From CAZNHL01 sp964572965 (GTDB taxonomy: Bacteria; Bacteroidota; Bacteroidia; Cytophagales; UBA9547), in NCBI GenBank assembly GCA_964572965.1, contig CAZNHL010000100.1, positions 1-10,674 of the forward strand: a stretch of DNA of 10,674 nucleotides, read 5' to 3'. Shown piece after piece: positions 1-7,042 of this stretch (positions within the stretch are counted from its first letter, which is position 1; every line of letters begins with the position of its first letter). The notes under the pieces are model-generated. The model made no database searches, was not told where the DNA came from, and saw nothing but the letters and a program-made list of their open reading frames with translations. The translations under genes and the position numbers were made by a program.

Positions 1-301
1 AAAAAGACGAGTTATAAGTTTTGATCCGAATTATATTGAAATACTGACAGAATGTATGTTTGGTAATATCGTCTTTTGTAGGACCGAGGCCTCCGGTTGT
101 AATCACGATGTCAGCCCTTGAAGATGCTTCTTTCAATATTTGTAGTATATCTTCACGGTCATCTCCCACAGATGTTTTGCGGCTTACTTTAATACCTAAT
201 TCATTTAACCTTTCGCTTATCCATTGGGTGTTTGTGTCGGTAATTTGACCGATGAGAATCTCGTCACCAATAGTAATTACTTCTGCACTGATAATTTTCA
301 T
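1..301 (-). CDS. cinA: CinA-family protein, N-terminal part (cut by window edge)
   Basis: The reading frame starts at the ATG complementary to 299-301 and runs off the left edge after 100 codons. The start reads MKIISAEVITIGDEILIGQI, followed by a nucleotide-binding-type segment containing ITTGGLGPTKDD at about residues 70-81. This is the MoaB/MogA-like (molybdopterin-binding fold) N-terminal domain of CinA, which in the family carries an ADP-ribose pyrophosphatase-type activity and is usually joined to a C-terminal nicotinamide-nucleotide amidase used in pyridine nucleotide salvage. The C-terminal half lies outside the window, so whether the amidase domain is present cannot be seen. No Shine-Dalgarno sequence precedes the ATG. 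The gene is divergent from prfB, and the 126 bp between them holds both promoters. A stand-alone MoaB/MogA is less likely because the opening matches CinA closely. Confidence 0.9.
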   Translation of the reverse strand, partial: MKIISAEVITIGDEILIGQITDTNTQWISERLNELGIKVSRKTSVGDDREDILQILKEASSRADIVITTGGLGPTKDDITKHTFCQYFNIIRIKTYNSSF

Positions 302-349
302 GAAGAGTGAATTAGATACTTGAATGTAAAGATAAGCCAAAATATTGCG

Positions 350-357
350 TACTTTTG
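350..357 (+). promoter_or_regulatory. candidate -7 promoter box for prfB (TACTTTTG)
   Basis: TACTTTTG matches the Bacteroidota housekeeping -7 consensus TAnnTTTG. A start of transcription about 6 bases downstream would give prfB a leader of about 65 bases that contains the heptad array at 384-426. I see no convincing -33 TTG at the usual distance of about 19 bases, so the call rests on the -7 box and its position alone. Confidence 0.45.
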
Positions 358-383
358 TTATCAGAATAGTTTATTAATCATCG

Positions 384-426
384 TAGTAGAGAGTCTCACT
401 ACTCGCTACTTACTACTCACTACTAG
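384..426 (+). repeat. heptad tandem array in the prfB leader, with inverted partner
   Basis: Four consecutive 7-bp units occupy 395-422. The first and last are CTCACTA, and the middle two are CTCGCTA and CTTACTA. They are preceded by an inverted partial copy, AGTAGAGAG at 385-393, which can pair with CTCACTACT at 395-403 with one mismatch across a one-base loop. The array ends one base before the prfB ATG, so in the mRNA it would occupy the region where a ribosome normally loads. It belongs to the same family as the arrays at 1506-1555 and 9850-9960 but lies in the opposite orientation. Confidence 0.8.
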
Positions 427-427
427 A

Positions 428-1505
428 ATGAATACAGATCAGTTGAAAGAACTGAAGGGCAGAGTTGAAGCCTTGAGGAGGTATCTTTGACTACGATAAC
501 AAAGTAGCGCAAATTACCCAAGAAGAAGAAGATACAACCGGTCCGCATTTCTGGGATGACCCGAAAGAGGCCGAGAAAATATTGAAAGCGATTAAGTCTA
601 AGAAAATATGGACTGATCAGTTTAAAGGGGTGGACGACAAACTTGGTGATCTGGATGTGATGTTCCAGATGTACGAAGAAAATATGGCTACTGAAACAGA
701 GGTTGAGGCTGAACAGAAGACATTAATAGAGTTGCTGGAAGCGCTTGAGTTCAAACGAATGCTGAGCGGGGAAGAAGATCAGTTGAATGCGATCATGGAC
801 ATCAATCCGGGTGCGGGTGGCACGGAGAGTAACGACTGGGCAGGAATGCTTATGCGTATGTACATTATGTGGGGTGAAAGCATGGGCTTTACTGTAAAGG
901 AAATCAACAATCAGGCAGGTGAAGTAGCGGGTGTTAAATCTTGTACTTTGGGCTTCGAAGGTGATTTTGCTTATGGTTATCTGAAAGCAGAAATAGGCGT
1001 GCACCGTCTGGTACGTATTTCACCGTTTGATTCGGGCGGCCGCCGTCATACTTCATTTGCTTCAGTATTTGTTTATCCTGAAGTGGATGATACCATCAAT
1101 ATAGAAATTAACCCTGCAGATATAGAGTTTGATACTTATCGTGCCGGAGGTGCGGGTGGACAGAACGTAAACAAGGTGGAAACTGCCGTACGTTTGCGTC
1201 ACAAACCAACTGGTATTATTATTGAGTGTCAACAGGAACGTTCTCAGTTGCAAAATAAAGAACATACTATCCGTATGCTTAAGTCACGTTTGCATCAGAT
1301 GGAAATAGACAAGCGTAACGCAGAACGTGATAAGGTAGAAAGTACAAAGAAAAAAATAGATTTCGGTTCTCAGATCAGAAACTACGTGCTGCACCCGTAT
1401 AAGCTGATTAAGGATGTTCGTACAGGAGTTGAAAGGACAGATGTGCAGAAAGTCCTTGATGGAGATCTGAACGAATATATGAAGGCGTGGTTAATGGAAA
1501 ACTAG
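428..1505 (+). CDS. prfB: peptide chain release factor 2, with programmed +1 frameshift
   Basis: RF2 recognises UGA and UAA stop codons and triggers peptide release on the ribosome. Translation starts at ATG 428 and runs 20 codons to CTT (485-487). It then meets an in-frame TGA at 488-490 followed by C. Skipping T488 and reading GAC (489-491) opens the rest of the gene, so the product joins 428-487 to 489-1505 and is 358 residues. The site is the classical RF2 element: AGGAGG three bases upstream of CTT TGA C. Low RF2 lets the ribosome pause and shift, and high RF2 terminates early, giving autoregulation. The stop-recognition motif SPF lies at residues 198-200 and the catalytic GGQ at 243-245, close to the spacing in E. 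coli RF2 (365 residues). Both SPF and the frameshift site separate it from RF1. The start has no Shine-Dalgarno sequence. Confidence 0.97.
476..491 (+). promoter_or_regulatory. RF2 programmed +1 frameshift element
   Basis: The element consists of AGGAGG (476-481), TAT (482-484), the slippery CTT (485-487) and the poor-context stop TGA C (488-491). In the established mechanism the internal Shine-Dalgarno-like hexamer pairs with 16S rRNA while the P-site tRNA-Leu slips from CUU to UUU, so that GAC is read next. All parts are intact, so the split frame is regulation and not a sequencing error or pseudogene. Confidence 0.96.
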
Positions 1506-1555
1506 TATTGAGAAGTGAGTATTGAGTAGTGAGAAATTCTCATGACTCAATACTC
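1506..1555. repeat. heptad array and hairpin between convergent prfB and the S1-protein gene
   Basis: Four 7-bp units, alternating TATTGAG with AAGTGAG and TAGTGAG, occupy 1506-1533 and begin directly after the prfB stop codon. Inverted units (CTCAATA at 1546-1552) follow. GAGTATTGAGT (1517-1527) pairs perfectly with ACTCAATACTC (1545-1555), giving an 11-bp stem around a 17-base loop that itself contains a small palindrome, GAGAA-A-TTCTC. It lies between the 3' ends of two convergent genes, so it could act as a two-way transcription terminator, although there is no clear T-tract. Positions 1503-1538 match 9847-9882 at 34 of 36 bases. Confidence 0.8.
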
Positions 1556-1560
1556 AGACT

Positions 1561-2391
1561 TTAGACTAACTGAATTCCCTTCGGAGTAATCACGATCTGT
1601 TTATTTTTATAAAGTGTGCCAATGGCAGCTTTAAAGGTTTTTTTACTCATCTGAAACACATCATAAATTGTTTCAGCATCAGTTTTGTCGTGATAAGGGA
1701 GAAATCCTTTTGAGCTTTTCAGCAAATCCAGTATAGTTTGTGTTTCTGATTTTACTTCTGAATAACCTTTCTGACGAATTGAAAGGTCAATCTTTCCATC
1801 TTCACGAAGTTTCTTGATAATCCCTTCAAGCTTGTCTCCGGCTTTTAATTGTTTGAAAACTTCATTTGCAAATAGAAGTCCTGTGTGCCTGTTATTGATC
1901 AGTGCTTTATATCCTAGTTCGGTTTTGTCATAAATGATAAGGGAAACATTCTGACCTTCTGTTAAACCTTCATGTCCGGGAATAATGTGGTTTTCAATTG
2001 CAGAGCCGATCAGGCGGTCAGACGCCCTGTCCAATAAAATTTTTACAACATAGTGGTAGCCCTTTTGCATCTTTTTGCCCTGATGTGAAAAAGGGACAAA
2101 GAGGTGTTTCATTAAGCCCCAATCCATAAACACACCATAGTCATTGGTATCAACAACTTCAAGTGCTACAATCTCATCAACTTTTCCATAGGGTTTTTGA
2201 GTTGTTGCAATCAGTCTGTCTTCAGAGTCTTTGTAGATAAATACATCCAGGTCATCGTCCACTTCTGTTCCTTCCGGCACATAAACTTTTGGAATAAGAA
2301 TTTCCAGGTCATCTCCACCGTCAAGGTAAAGGCCGAAGTCAACTTCTTTAATAACCCTTAATGTATTATAGTCCCCGATTTTTAACTCCAT
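1561..2391 (-). CDS. CvfB-like S1 RNA-binding protein
   Basis: This 276-residue protein has the CvfB/YitL architecture: three S1-type OB-fold modules at about residues 1-64, 66-130 and 143-206, then a winged-helix domain at about 215-276. S1-like hallmarks include DYGVFMDWGL (84-93) and the DGKIDLSIRQ strand at 198-207. The end of the winged helix, ITPKGIQLV, is typical. CvfB proteins bind RNA, and in Staphylococcus they affect virulence gene expression; the role in Bacteroidota is not established. Some databases label the family as GntR-type regulators because of the winged helix, but no effector domain is present. The gene converges on prfB and diverges from the small membrane-protein gene, with 87 bp between the two starts. 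The ATG is preceded by an A-rich stretch and no Shine-Dalgarno sequence. Length is normal for the family. Confidence 0.9.
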   Translation of the reverse strand: MELKIGDYNTLRVIKEVDFGLYLDGGDDLEILIPKVYVPEGTEVDDDLDVFIYKDSEDRLIATTQKPYGKVDEIVALEVVDTNDYGVFMDWGLMKHLFVPFSHQGKKMQKGYHYVVKILLDRASDRLIGSAIENHIIPGHEGLTEGQNVSLIIYDKTELGYKALINNRHTGLLFANEVFKQLKAGDKLEGIIKKLREDGKIDLSIRQKGYSEVKSETQTILDLLKSSKGFLPYHDKTDAETIYDVFQMSKKTFKAAIGTLYKNKQIVITPKGIQLV

Positions 2392-2454
2392 GTGTCTTGT
2401 CTTTGATTAGGATAAAATTTGTACAGTATTCATATCCCGTTTACAAAAATCGGT

Positions 2455-2462
2455 TAAATTTG
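2455..2462 (+). promoter_or_regulatory. candidate -7 box (TAAATTTG) for the small membrane-protein gene
   Basis: TAAATTTG is a full match to TAnnTTTG and ends 17 bases before the ATG at 2479, giving a predicted leader of roughly 10 bases. The same octamer occurs at a similar distance (20 bases) before the gene starting at 5668, which supports the assignment. No good -33 element was recognised. Confidence 0.5.
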
Positions 2463-2478
2463 TCTAATAATTGCAAAG

Positions 2479-2634
2479 ATGGAGCGGAAGAAGAAAATAT
2501 TATTCATTGTAGCGGTGCTTTTTACGCTATTAATGGCTTTTCTTGCCTATGATATGTTCACGAGAACAGGTAAGCCCTGGGACAGGAAAAAGAATAATAT
2601 AATTGATAAATATAAAGTGAAATATAGGAATTGA
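2479..2634 (+). CDS. small single-pass membrane protein, 51 residues, unknown function
   Basis: ATG 2479 opens a 51-codon frame ending at TGA 2632-2634. The protein begins MERKKK, has one hydrophobic helix at about residues 7-24 (through FLAYD), and ends in a basic tail rich in Lys, Arg and Asn. Positive residues on both sides of the helix leave the orientation unclear; the tail is probably cytoplasmic-facing or membrane-hugging. Support for it being real comes from a consensus -7 box at 2455-2462, a sensible protein composition, and a terminator-like hairpin at 2652-2694 just after its stop. It is transcribed divergently from the CvfB-like gene. It resembles short one-helix proteins seen in Bacteroidota but I cannot name a family. 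It is too short for standard gene-length cutoffs and may be missed by annotation. Confidence 0.7.
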   Translation: MERKKKILFIVAVLFTLLMAFLAYDMFTRTGKPWDRKKNNIIDKYKVKYRN

Positions 2635-2651
2635 TTTGTAGAGAAGAGGTA

Positions 2652-2694
2652 ATAGTCATTAGCGATGAACATCTCCCTCGTCGCTAATGACTAT
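2652..2694. terminator. 17-bp-stem hairpin between convergent genes
   Basis: ATAGTCATTAGCGATGA (2652-2668) pairs with 2678-2694 around a 9-base loop. All 17 positions pair if one T-G wobble is allowed. It lies 17 bases after the small gene's stop and 7 bases before the stop end of the membrane/TPR gene on the other strand, the place for a shared two-way terminator. No T-tract follows on either side. Each arm contains two heptads (TAGTCAT, TAGCGAT), linking it to the 7-bp repeat family in this window. Confidence 0.65.
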
Positions 2695-2701
2695 GCGCTA
2701 A

Positions 2702-5668
2702 TTACTTGATAAATTTGTTATACTCTTCTGCGCTTACTACATCCTTAAGTGCTTTGAGACCTGTATCTGCATAACTGTCTAAGCCATTTTGTCTACTTAT
2801 CAGAATATATTTTTTGATTATATCAGCATTGTATTCATTCAGCCAGAATGCCTGTAAAATATGCTCATATGCTTTATCATATTTTTTTTCACTATTCAAT
2901 AAATCAACTTCTGTAATAGAAATTGTGCTGTTAAAAGGAAGTTTAGTCTGTGCAATAGCCAGATGCTTTTCTGCCAGTGTATAGTCTTTAGCGTCAATTG
3001 CACACTTTGCCAGATAAAAATCCTTAATTCTGATTCCGCTACTGTCAGGAGCAGATTGAAGGCTTGCTGCTAATCCTTTATAATTATGCTGTACGTCAAG
3101 CAAAGCCCATTCAAGTGTTTTTAATTTTGTTTCCCCTTCATTTGTTAAAGGTCTTAAAGCTTCAATGGTATGGAACATCTGAGTAGCAGCGCCAAGGTTG
3201 TTCTGTTTCAATAAGTTTTCAGCTACAAGTACTCCTGCTTTTACTTTCAGGTCTTTCGAAGAAATCGAGTTGTAGATAGTGGCCATACCGGTTTCACTTA
3301 AGCTTTTACCATAAATTAATAAGTATTGAAGCTTATATGGATCTGATTTTTGAGCCATTGTAACGGCATCTGGCTGACTTAAGATGAATAGCATGTTGCT
3401 TGATAGATCTTTGCTTTCCTGATCTGTCATTAATGCCTGGAACTTCCATTCGTCCTTAGCTTCATTTTTCCAGTTTGTCTCACAAAGACTTATGGCGAGG
3501 TTGATCCCCGAACTGCTATTATGGAGCTGTCTGCCTTTTTGGAAATAGTTGGAAGCTAACTCGGGAGCGTTGTTTTCAAGCATCCAGAGCCCAAGTGTAT
3601 TGTTATAGAAAGAAGCTCCGTAACTATCTTCGGTTTCCAGTTTCGCCAATTCCTGATAGCCGATTTTCCTGTCGCCTCCATAATAGTTCTTATAAGCCTT
3701 CACGAAGCGTAGGTCATAAGAGAAAAAGCGGTTTGTGTCTGGCTTAATCAAAGCATCAATTTCTTTATTGAAACTACTATCTGCCTGATGAAGTGTTGCC
3801 AGTTGATAATTATAATAGTAACCAAATTCCTGATTGTTCAGAATGCTGTCCTGAATTACTGTATTTTTGAAAACGGGAATAGATTTTTGCCTCTTTAAAG
3901 CAAGTAACACCAGACGATTGTTTTCCAGAGAAAGATTGTCGTATGATTTTGCTAAATCAAGACCGTTATTGTTATTGTATAGCTTATGTTTAGCTGCAAA
4001 GCCGAAAAGGTTAGCTTCTGCAACAGACTTATTTGAGAGGTTGTTTTGTGCGTTTTTCAGGTAGAAAAGTGTCGAATCCAAAATGTCTGTTTTATTGAAA
4101 ATAAGACCGAGGTTGTTTTGCAATTCGCCGGACTTTGGGAATACCGAAAGTCCCGTCTTTAAAGTTGGCATAGCTTCAAACATCAACTCCTGGTCTATGT
4201 ACAATTGAGCCAGAGATGCATATACTACAGGGTGAACCGGTTTTTCGAAGCAGTTTTTGTAATACCCTTCAGCTTCTTCCAGCTTATTTTGTTTGTGTTT
4301 TAATAGAGCAAGGGAATAGTTAGAGCGGAAATTGTAGTAGTCAAATCCAACGCCATTTTTGTAGTATTCTTCTGCGAGCATCAGGTTTTGCTCTTTTTGA
4401 TAGAAATCTCCGAGTCCATTATAGTAACCGGAGAAAGCCTGATAAACGGGATACAGTTCTACCCACATAGCAAGTACCATCATAAGAGCTAATCCGCCTA
4501 GACGTGTTGTTAAAACAGGGTGGCGCCCGGCTTCCATAGCTACTTTGTAAACTTCGTTACTACGATTGATATAAGTAGCAAAGTTGATAAGCAGGTATAA
4601 TAAGAAAGTGAAACCAATACACATGTGGCCATATACTATGATGTCTTCAATAGACTCGATCAATGGAGTATTGCCAAGGCTATAGGCATAGCCAACTGTG
4701 GCAAAAGTAATAATGGCCATTGAAATATAAATGAATGCACCATAAGGGTGGAAGGGAAGTGATGCTGTTTGAGTGTCATTTCGCATTTTATAACCCCAGA
4801 AACCTAAAATGGTTGAAGTAACCAGTAAAAGCATGTCGTCAAGATAAACGATGTCCCAGTCGATACGTTTTGTGTTTTTCAGGAAAAGAAGTACTACGTT
4901 CCCCAAATAAAGTAAACTGATAATTGCAAAGTTGAGCGTATTCTTGTTGTCAGCACTTCTTGTTGAAGTGGTCAGGAACAAGAAGAAGTAAACAATGTCG
5001 AAAGCAATAATAATAACGAAAGCTGCTAAAATAATCAGAGGGCCGGCAATACCATAATTAGCCAATGCCAATACAGGGTTTTGTGTATGGCTGAATTGAA
5101 TAGTTATCGCAGCAACAATAATGGTCAGCGCCAGAAAAGCAGCAAACCTTTTGAAGAAGTTGAAATTTTCTCCCCAAATGTTTAACACTACAGCAAGTCC
5201 GCCATACGCAATAAGACAAATAATCAGAAACGTATTTCCGGGAAGAATTTCGTGGATGTCAAACTGAAATGCCGCAATAAAAAGCAAAAAGAGTCCGGTA
5301 ATACCATAAAACCAATAGGTTTGAAGAAAGGTAACCGAGGTAATTAATATCAATACAGCTATGGTAATAAAACAAAGGAAAATGGCAGCATTGGTACTAC
5401 TTGTCTGTAAGTCAGTACCTTTGAACTGATCAAAAAGAAGGTAGGTGTCTGCTTCTGTAGTGAAATCGAACATGCCATGACTGAAGGTGTCAACAGAGAT
5501 CCTGAGTTTATCTAATTCGCTGACAGTTTCCCATTGTACTACAGATTCAAAATCAAGGAAGTAATAAATGCCCATAAAGAGTGCTGAGCCTGCCAGTAGA
5601 GCAACCAGCAGCCAGTAAGTCAGTTTATACTCTTTACGCCAATTATTCCAGAATAAAAGTTCTTGCAT
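2702..5668 (-). CDS. large polytopic membrane protein with C-terminal TPR repeats, unknown function
   Basis: The 988-residue product has two parts. Residues 1-410 hold about ten to eleven hydrophobic helices (near 17-38, 92-114, 119-135, 146-165, 173-192, 203-232, 245-264, 276-293, 309-329, 343-366 and 387-408), with a soluble loop at about 40-90. From residue 413 onward the protein is helical and soluble, with recognisable TPR units (for example LAEEYYKNGV at 431-440 and LEEAEGYYKN at 463-472) and more degenerate repeats to the C-terminus near residue 975. TPRs generally hold partner proteins, so an inner-membrane scaffold is a reasonable guess, but no catalytic motif or named family was recognised. 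The start at 5668 is supported by a consensus -7 box 20 bases upstream and by a charged N-terminus before the first helix. It stands alone, convergent with the small gene and divergent from the methyltransferase operon. Confidence 0.85.
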   Translation of the reverse strand: MQELLFWNNWRKEYKLTYWLLVALLAGSALFMGIYYFLDFESVVQWETVSELDKLRISVDTFSHGMFDFTTEADTYLLFDQFKGTDLQTSSTNAAIFLCFITIAVLILITSVTFLQTYWFYGITGLFLLFIAAFQFDIHEILPGNTFLIICLIAYGGLAVVLNIWGENFNFFKRFAAFLALTIIVAAITIQFSHTQNPVLALANYGIAGPLIILAAFVIIIAFDIVYFFLFLTTSTRSADNKNTLNFAIISLLYLGNVVLLFLKNTKRIDWDIVYLDDMLLLVTSTILGFWGYKMRNDTQTASLPFHPYGAFIYISMAIITFATVGYAYSLGNTPLIESIEDIIVYGHMCIGFTFLLYLLINFATYINRSNEVYKVAMEAGRHPVLTTRLGGLALMMVLAMWVELYPVYQAFSGYYNGLGDFYQKEQNLMLAEEYYKNGVGFDYYNFRSNYSLALLKHKQNKLEEAEGYYKNCFEKPVHPVVYASLAQLYIDQELMFEAMPTLKTGLSVFPKSGELQNNLGLIFNKTDILDSTLFYLKNAQNNLSNKSVAEANLFGFAAKHKLYNNNNGLDLAKSYDNLSLENNRLVLLALKRQKSIPVFKNTVIQDSILNNQEFGYYYNYQLATLHQADSSFNKEIDALIKPDTNRFFSYDLRFVKAYKNYYGGDRKIGYQELAKLETEDSYGASFYNNTLGLWMLENNAPELASNYFQKGRQLHNSSSGINLAISLCETNWKNEAKDEWKFQALMTDQESKDLSSNMLFILSQPDAVTMAQKSDPYKLQYLLIYGKSLSETGMATIYNSISSKDLKVKAGVLVAENLLKQNNLGAATQMFHTIEALRPLTNEGETKLKTLEWALLDVQHNYKGLAASLQSAPDSSGIRIKDFYLAKCAIDAKDYTLAEKHLAIAQTKLPFNSTISITEVDLLNSEKKYDKAYEHILQAFWLNEYNADIIKKYILISRQNGLDSYADTGLKALKDVVSAEEYNKFIK

Positions 5669-5687
5669 GATTCTAATTTTAAGAAAA

Positions 5688-5695
5688 CAAATTTA
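5688..5695 (-). promoter_or_regulatory. candidate -7 box (TAAATTTG) for the membrane/TPR gene
   Basis: On the minus strand this reads TAAATTTG, a full TAnnTTTG match, ending 20 bases before the ATG at 5668. The predicted leader is about 14 bases. The octamer is identical to the one at 2455-2462. No clear -33 TTG was found. Confidence 0.5.
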
Positions 5696-5703
5696 AGGTA
5701 ATT

Positions 5704-5755
5704 TAGCGAATAGCGATCAGGAAATAGCGAATAGTGTTTAGTAGTAGTGATAGCG
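5704..5755. repeat. degenerate heptad array (TAGCGAA/TAGCGAT type)
   Basis: Units with 7-bp spacing run TAGCGAA (5704), TAGCGAT (5711), CAGGAAA (5718), TAGCGAA (5725) and TAGTGTT (5732), then decay into TAGTAG/TAGTGA/TAGCG remnants to 5755. The array lies between the divergent starts of the membrane/TPR gene and the methyltransferase gene, upstream of both candidate -7 boxes. It is a different sequence variant of the heptads found elsewhere in the window and shares TAGCGAT with the hairpin at 2652-2694. Confidence 0.7.
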
Positions 5756-5821
5756 TTCCGGAAATATATTGGTATAATCGATAATTATTGGCAAAATAAC
5801 TGATAAGAGATTGTCAATTGC

Positions 5822-5829
5822 TAATTTTG
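5822..5829 (+). promoter_or_regulatory. candidate -7 box (TAATTTTG) for the methyltransferase operon
   Basis: TAATTTTG matches TAnnTTTG and lies directly before the first ATG codons of the methyltransferase gene. Transcription would begin near 5835, so the mRNA would have either no leader (ATG 5835) or about 9 bases (ATG 5844). It also excludes the upstream TTG at 5811 as a start. Confidence 0.5.
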
Positions 5830-5843
5830 CATTGATGAAACAG

Positions 5844-7028
5844 ATGTTTGAATCATTGCTGGCCCCGGAAGTGCAGACTTTTATTAAGAATAACCTTGAT
5901 AAAACTCCGGGAGAGTTGTTGCTCAAAAAACAGCCATGGAAAGGAGATTTATTGAAGGAAATTGCCAACCAGATCGAAGCAAAACGAAAAGCAAAAGTAA
6001 AACTGCCTTCGTGGTTTATGAAAGAAGGAATAGTTTTTCCTCCAATTCTGTCAATGGAGCAATGTTCATCCGAATTAACCGCCAATTATAAAACGCAACT
6101 ATTACGGGGCAAAACACTGATTGATCTTACCGGAGGCTTTGGTGTGGATGATTTTGCTTTTAAGCAGGTGTTTGATACTGTTCATTATGTTGAAATGAAT
6201 GAGATATTGGCAAAAGTTGTAGCGCATAATGCTCAGGTATTCGGTTTGTCTGGTTTTGAAGTTCATGCTACAACAGCAGAGCAATTTCTGGAAAGCTTTT
6301 TAGATAATACAGATGCTTTTTATATAGATCCGGCACGGCGTGATATAAATAAAAACAAGGTTTTTCGCTTTGCTGATTGTGTGCCTGACATTGTTACTTT
6401 ACAAGAGTCTTTACTACAACAGGCTCCGTCAGTTTTGGTGAAGGCGTCTCCTTTAATGGATCTAAAGCAGGGATTGTCGGAATTAAAGTATGTTGCTGAA
6501 ATTCATGTAGTGGCTGTTCAGAATGAATGCAAGGAAGTACTTTTCCTTTTAAAGAGAGATTATGCAGGGCAACCTGTTGTTAAAACGGTCAATCTGGCTT
6601 CTGATAACCAGGCGTTTGAGTTTACTTTAGAGGAGGAAGAAAATAGTATTGCTCATTTCAGTGAACCTTTGGTTTATTTGTATGAACCCAATGCCGCTAT
6701 TTTAAAAGCCGGTGCATTCAAAGTGTTAGGGAAAAAACTGGGACTTAAGAAACTACATTCCAATACACATCTTTATACTTCTGATTTGTTGATAAAAGAG
6801 TTTCCCGGAAGAGTGTTTGAAATTAAAGAGGTACTGAAAATAGACAGAAAACAATTGGCAGTATATCTTCCCGCCATGAAAGCCAATCTGACCATCAGAA
6901 ATTTCCCTTCATCAACTGAAGACTTGCGGAAAAAGCTGGGTTTACAGAACGGAGGGGATGATTATCTTTTTGCCTGCGAAACAGTTTCGGGAAAAGTATT
7001 ACTTTGTACAAAGAAAGCCGTTCATTAA
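5844..7028 (+). CDS. class I SAM-dependent methyltransferase with THUMP-like domain
   Basis: From ATG 5844 the product is 394 residues. The Rossmann-fold methyltransferase core shows motif I IDLTGGFGVD (about 93-102), the acidic motif VEMNE (116-120) that should hold the SAM ribose, and a motif IV IDPARRD (161-167). Residues from about 272 to the end match the THUMP-like domain found C-terminally in this Bacteroidota family. THUMP domains bind RNA, so an rRNA or tRNA substrate is likely, but the target is unknown; the DPARR motif does not settle base or position. ATG 5835 is a possible alternative start (397 residues). I prefer 5844 because a -7 box ends at 5829 and other genes here leave 17-20 bases between box and ATG. 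The gene opens a three-gene same-strand run; the next start is 14 bp downstream. Confidence 0.88.
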   Translation: MFESLLAPEVQTFIKNNLDKTPGELLLKKQPWKGDLLKEIANQIEAKRKAKVKLPSWFMKEGIVFPPILSMEQCSSELTANYKTQLLRGKTLIDLTGGFGVDDFAFKQVFDTVHYVEMNEILAKVVAHNAQVFGLSGFEVHATTAEQFLESFLDNTDAFYIDPARRDINKNKVFRFADCVPDIVTLQESLLQQAPSVLVKASPLMDLKQGLSELKYVAEIHVVAVQNECKEVLFLLKRDYAGQPVVKTVNLASDNQAFEFTLEEEENSIAHFSEPLVYLYEPNAAILKAGAFKVLGKKLGLKKLHSNTHLYTSDLLIKEFPGRVFEIKEVLKIDRKQLAVYLPAMKANLTIRNFPSSTEDLRKKLGLQNGGDDYLFACETVSGKVLLCTKKAVH

Positions 7029-7042
7029 AATAGAGTAGCTAT

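Noticed and set aside
60..248. 62-residue plus-strand frame at the left edge
   Set aside because: It is the antisense of the conserved cinA N-terminus and has no family resemblance or start signals.
384..426. CRISPR array
   Set aside because: The units are 7 bp and contiguous with no spacers, and no cas gene is present.
428..581. prfB as a broken gene with a frameshift or premature TGA
   Set aside because: The AGGAGG, CTT TGA C arrangement is the known programmed frameshift of RF2 and everything downstream is intact.
2361..2552. 63-residue plus-strand frame overlapping the S1-protein start
   Set aside because: It overlaps the real 51-residue gene in another frame and the start of the S1-protein gene, and its composition is not protein-like.
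5811..5843. TTG 5811 or ATG 5835 as start of the methyltransferase
   Set aside because: A -7 promoter box overlaps 5822-5829, so TTG 5811 would not be transcribed; ATG 5835 stays possible but fits leader spacing less well than 5844.
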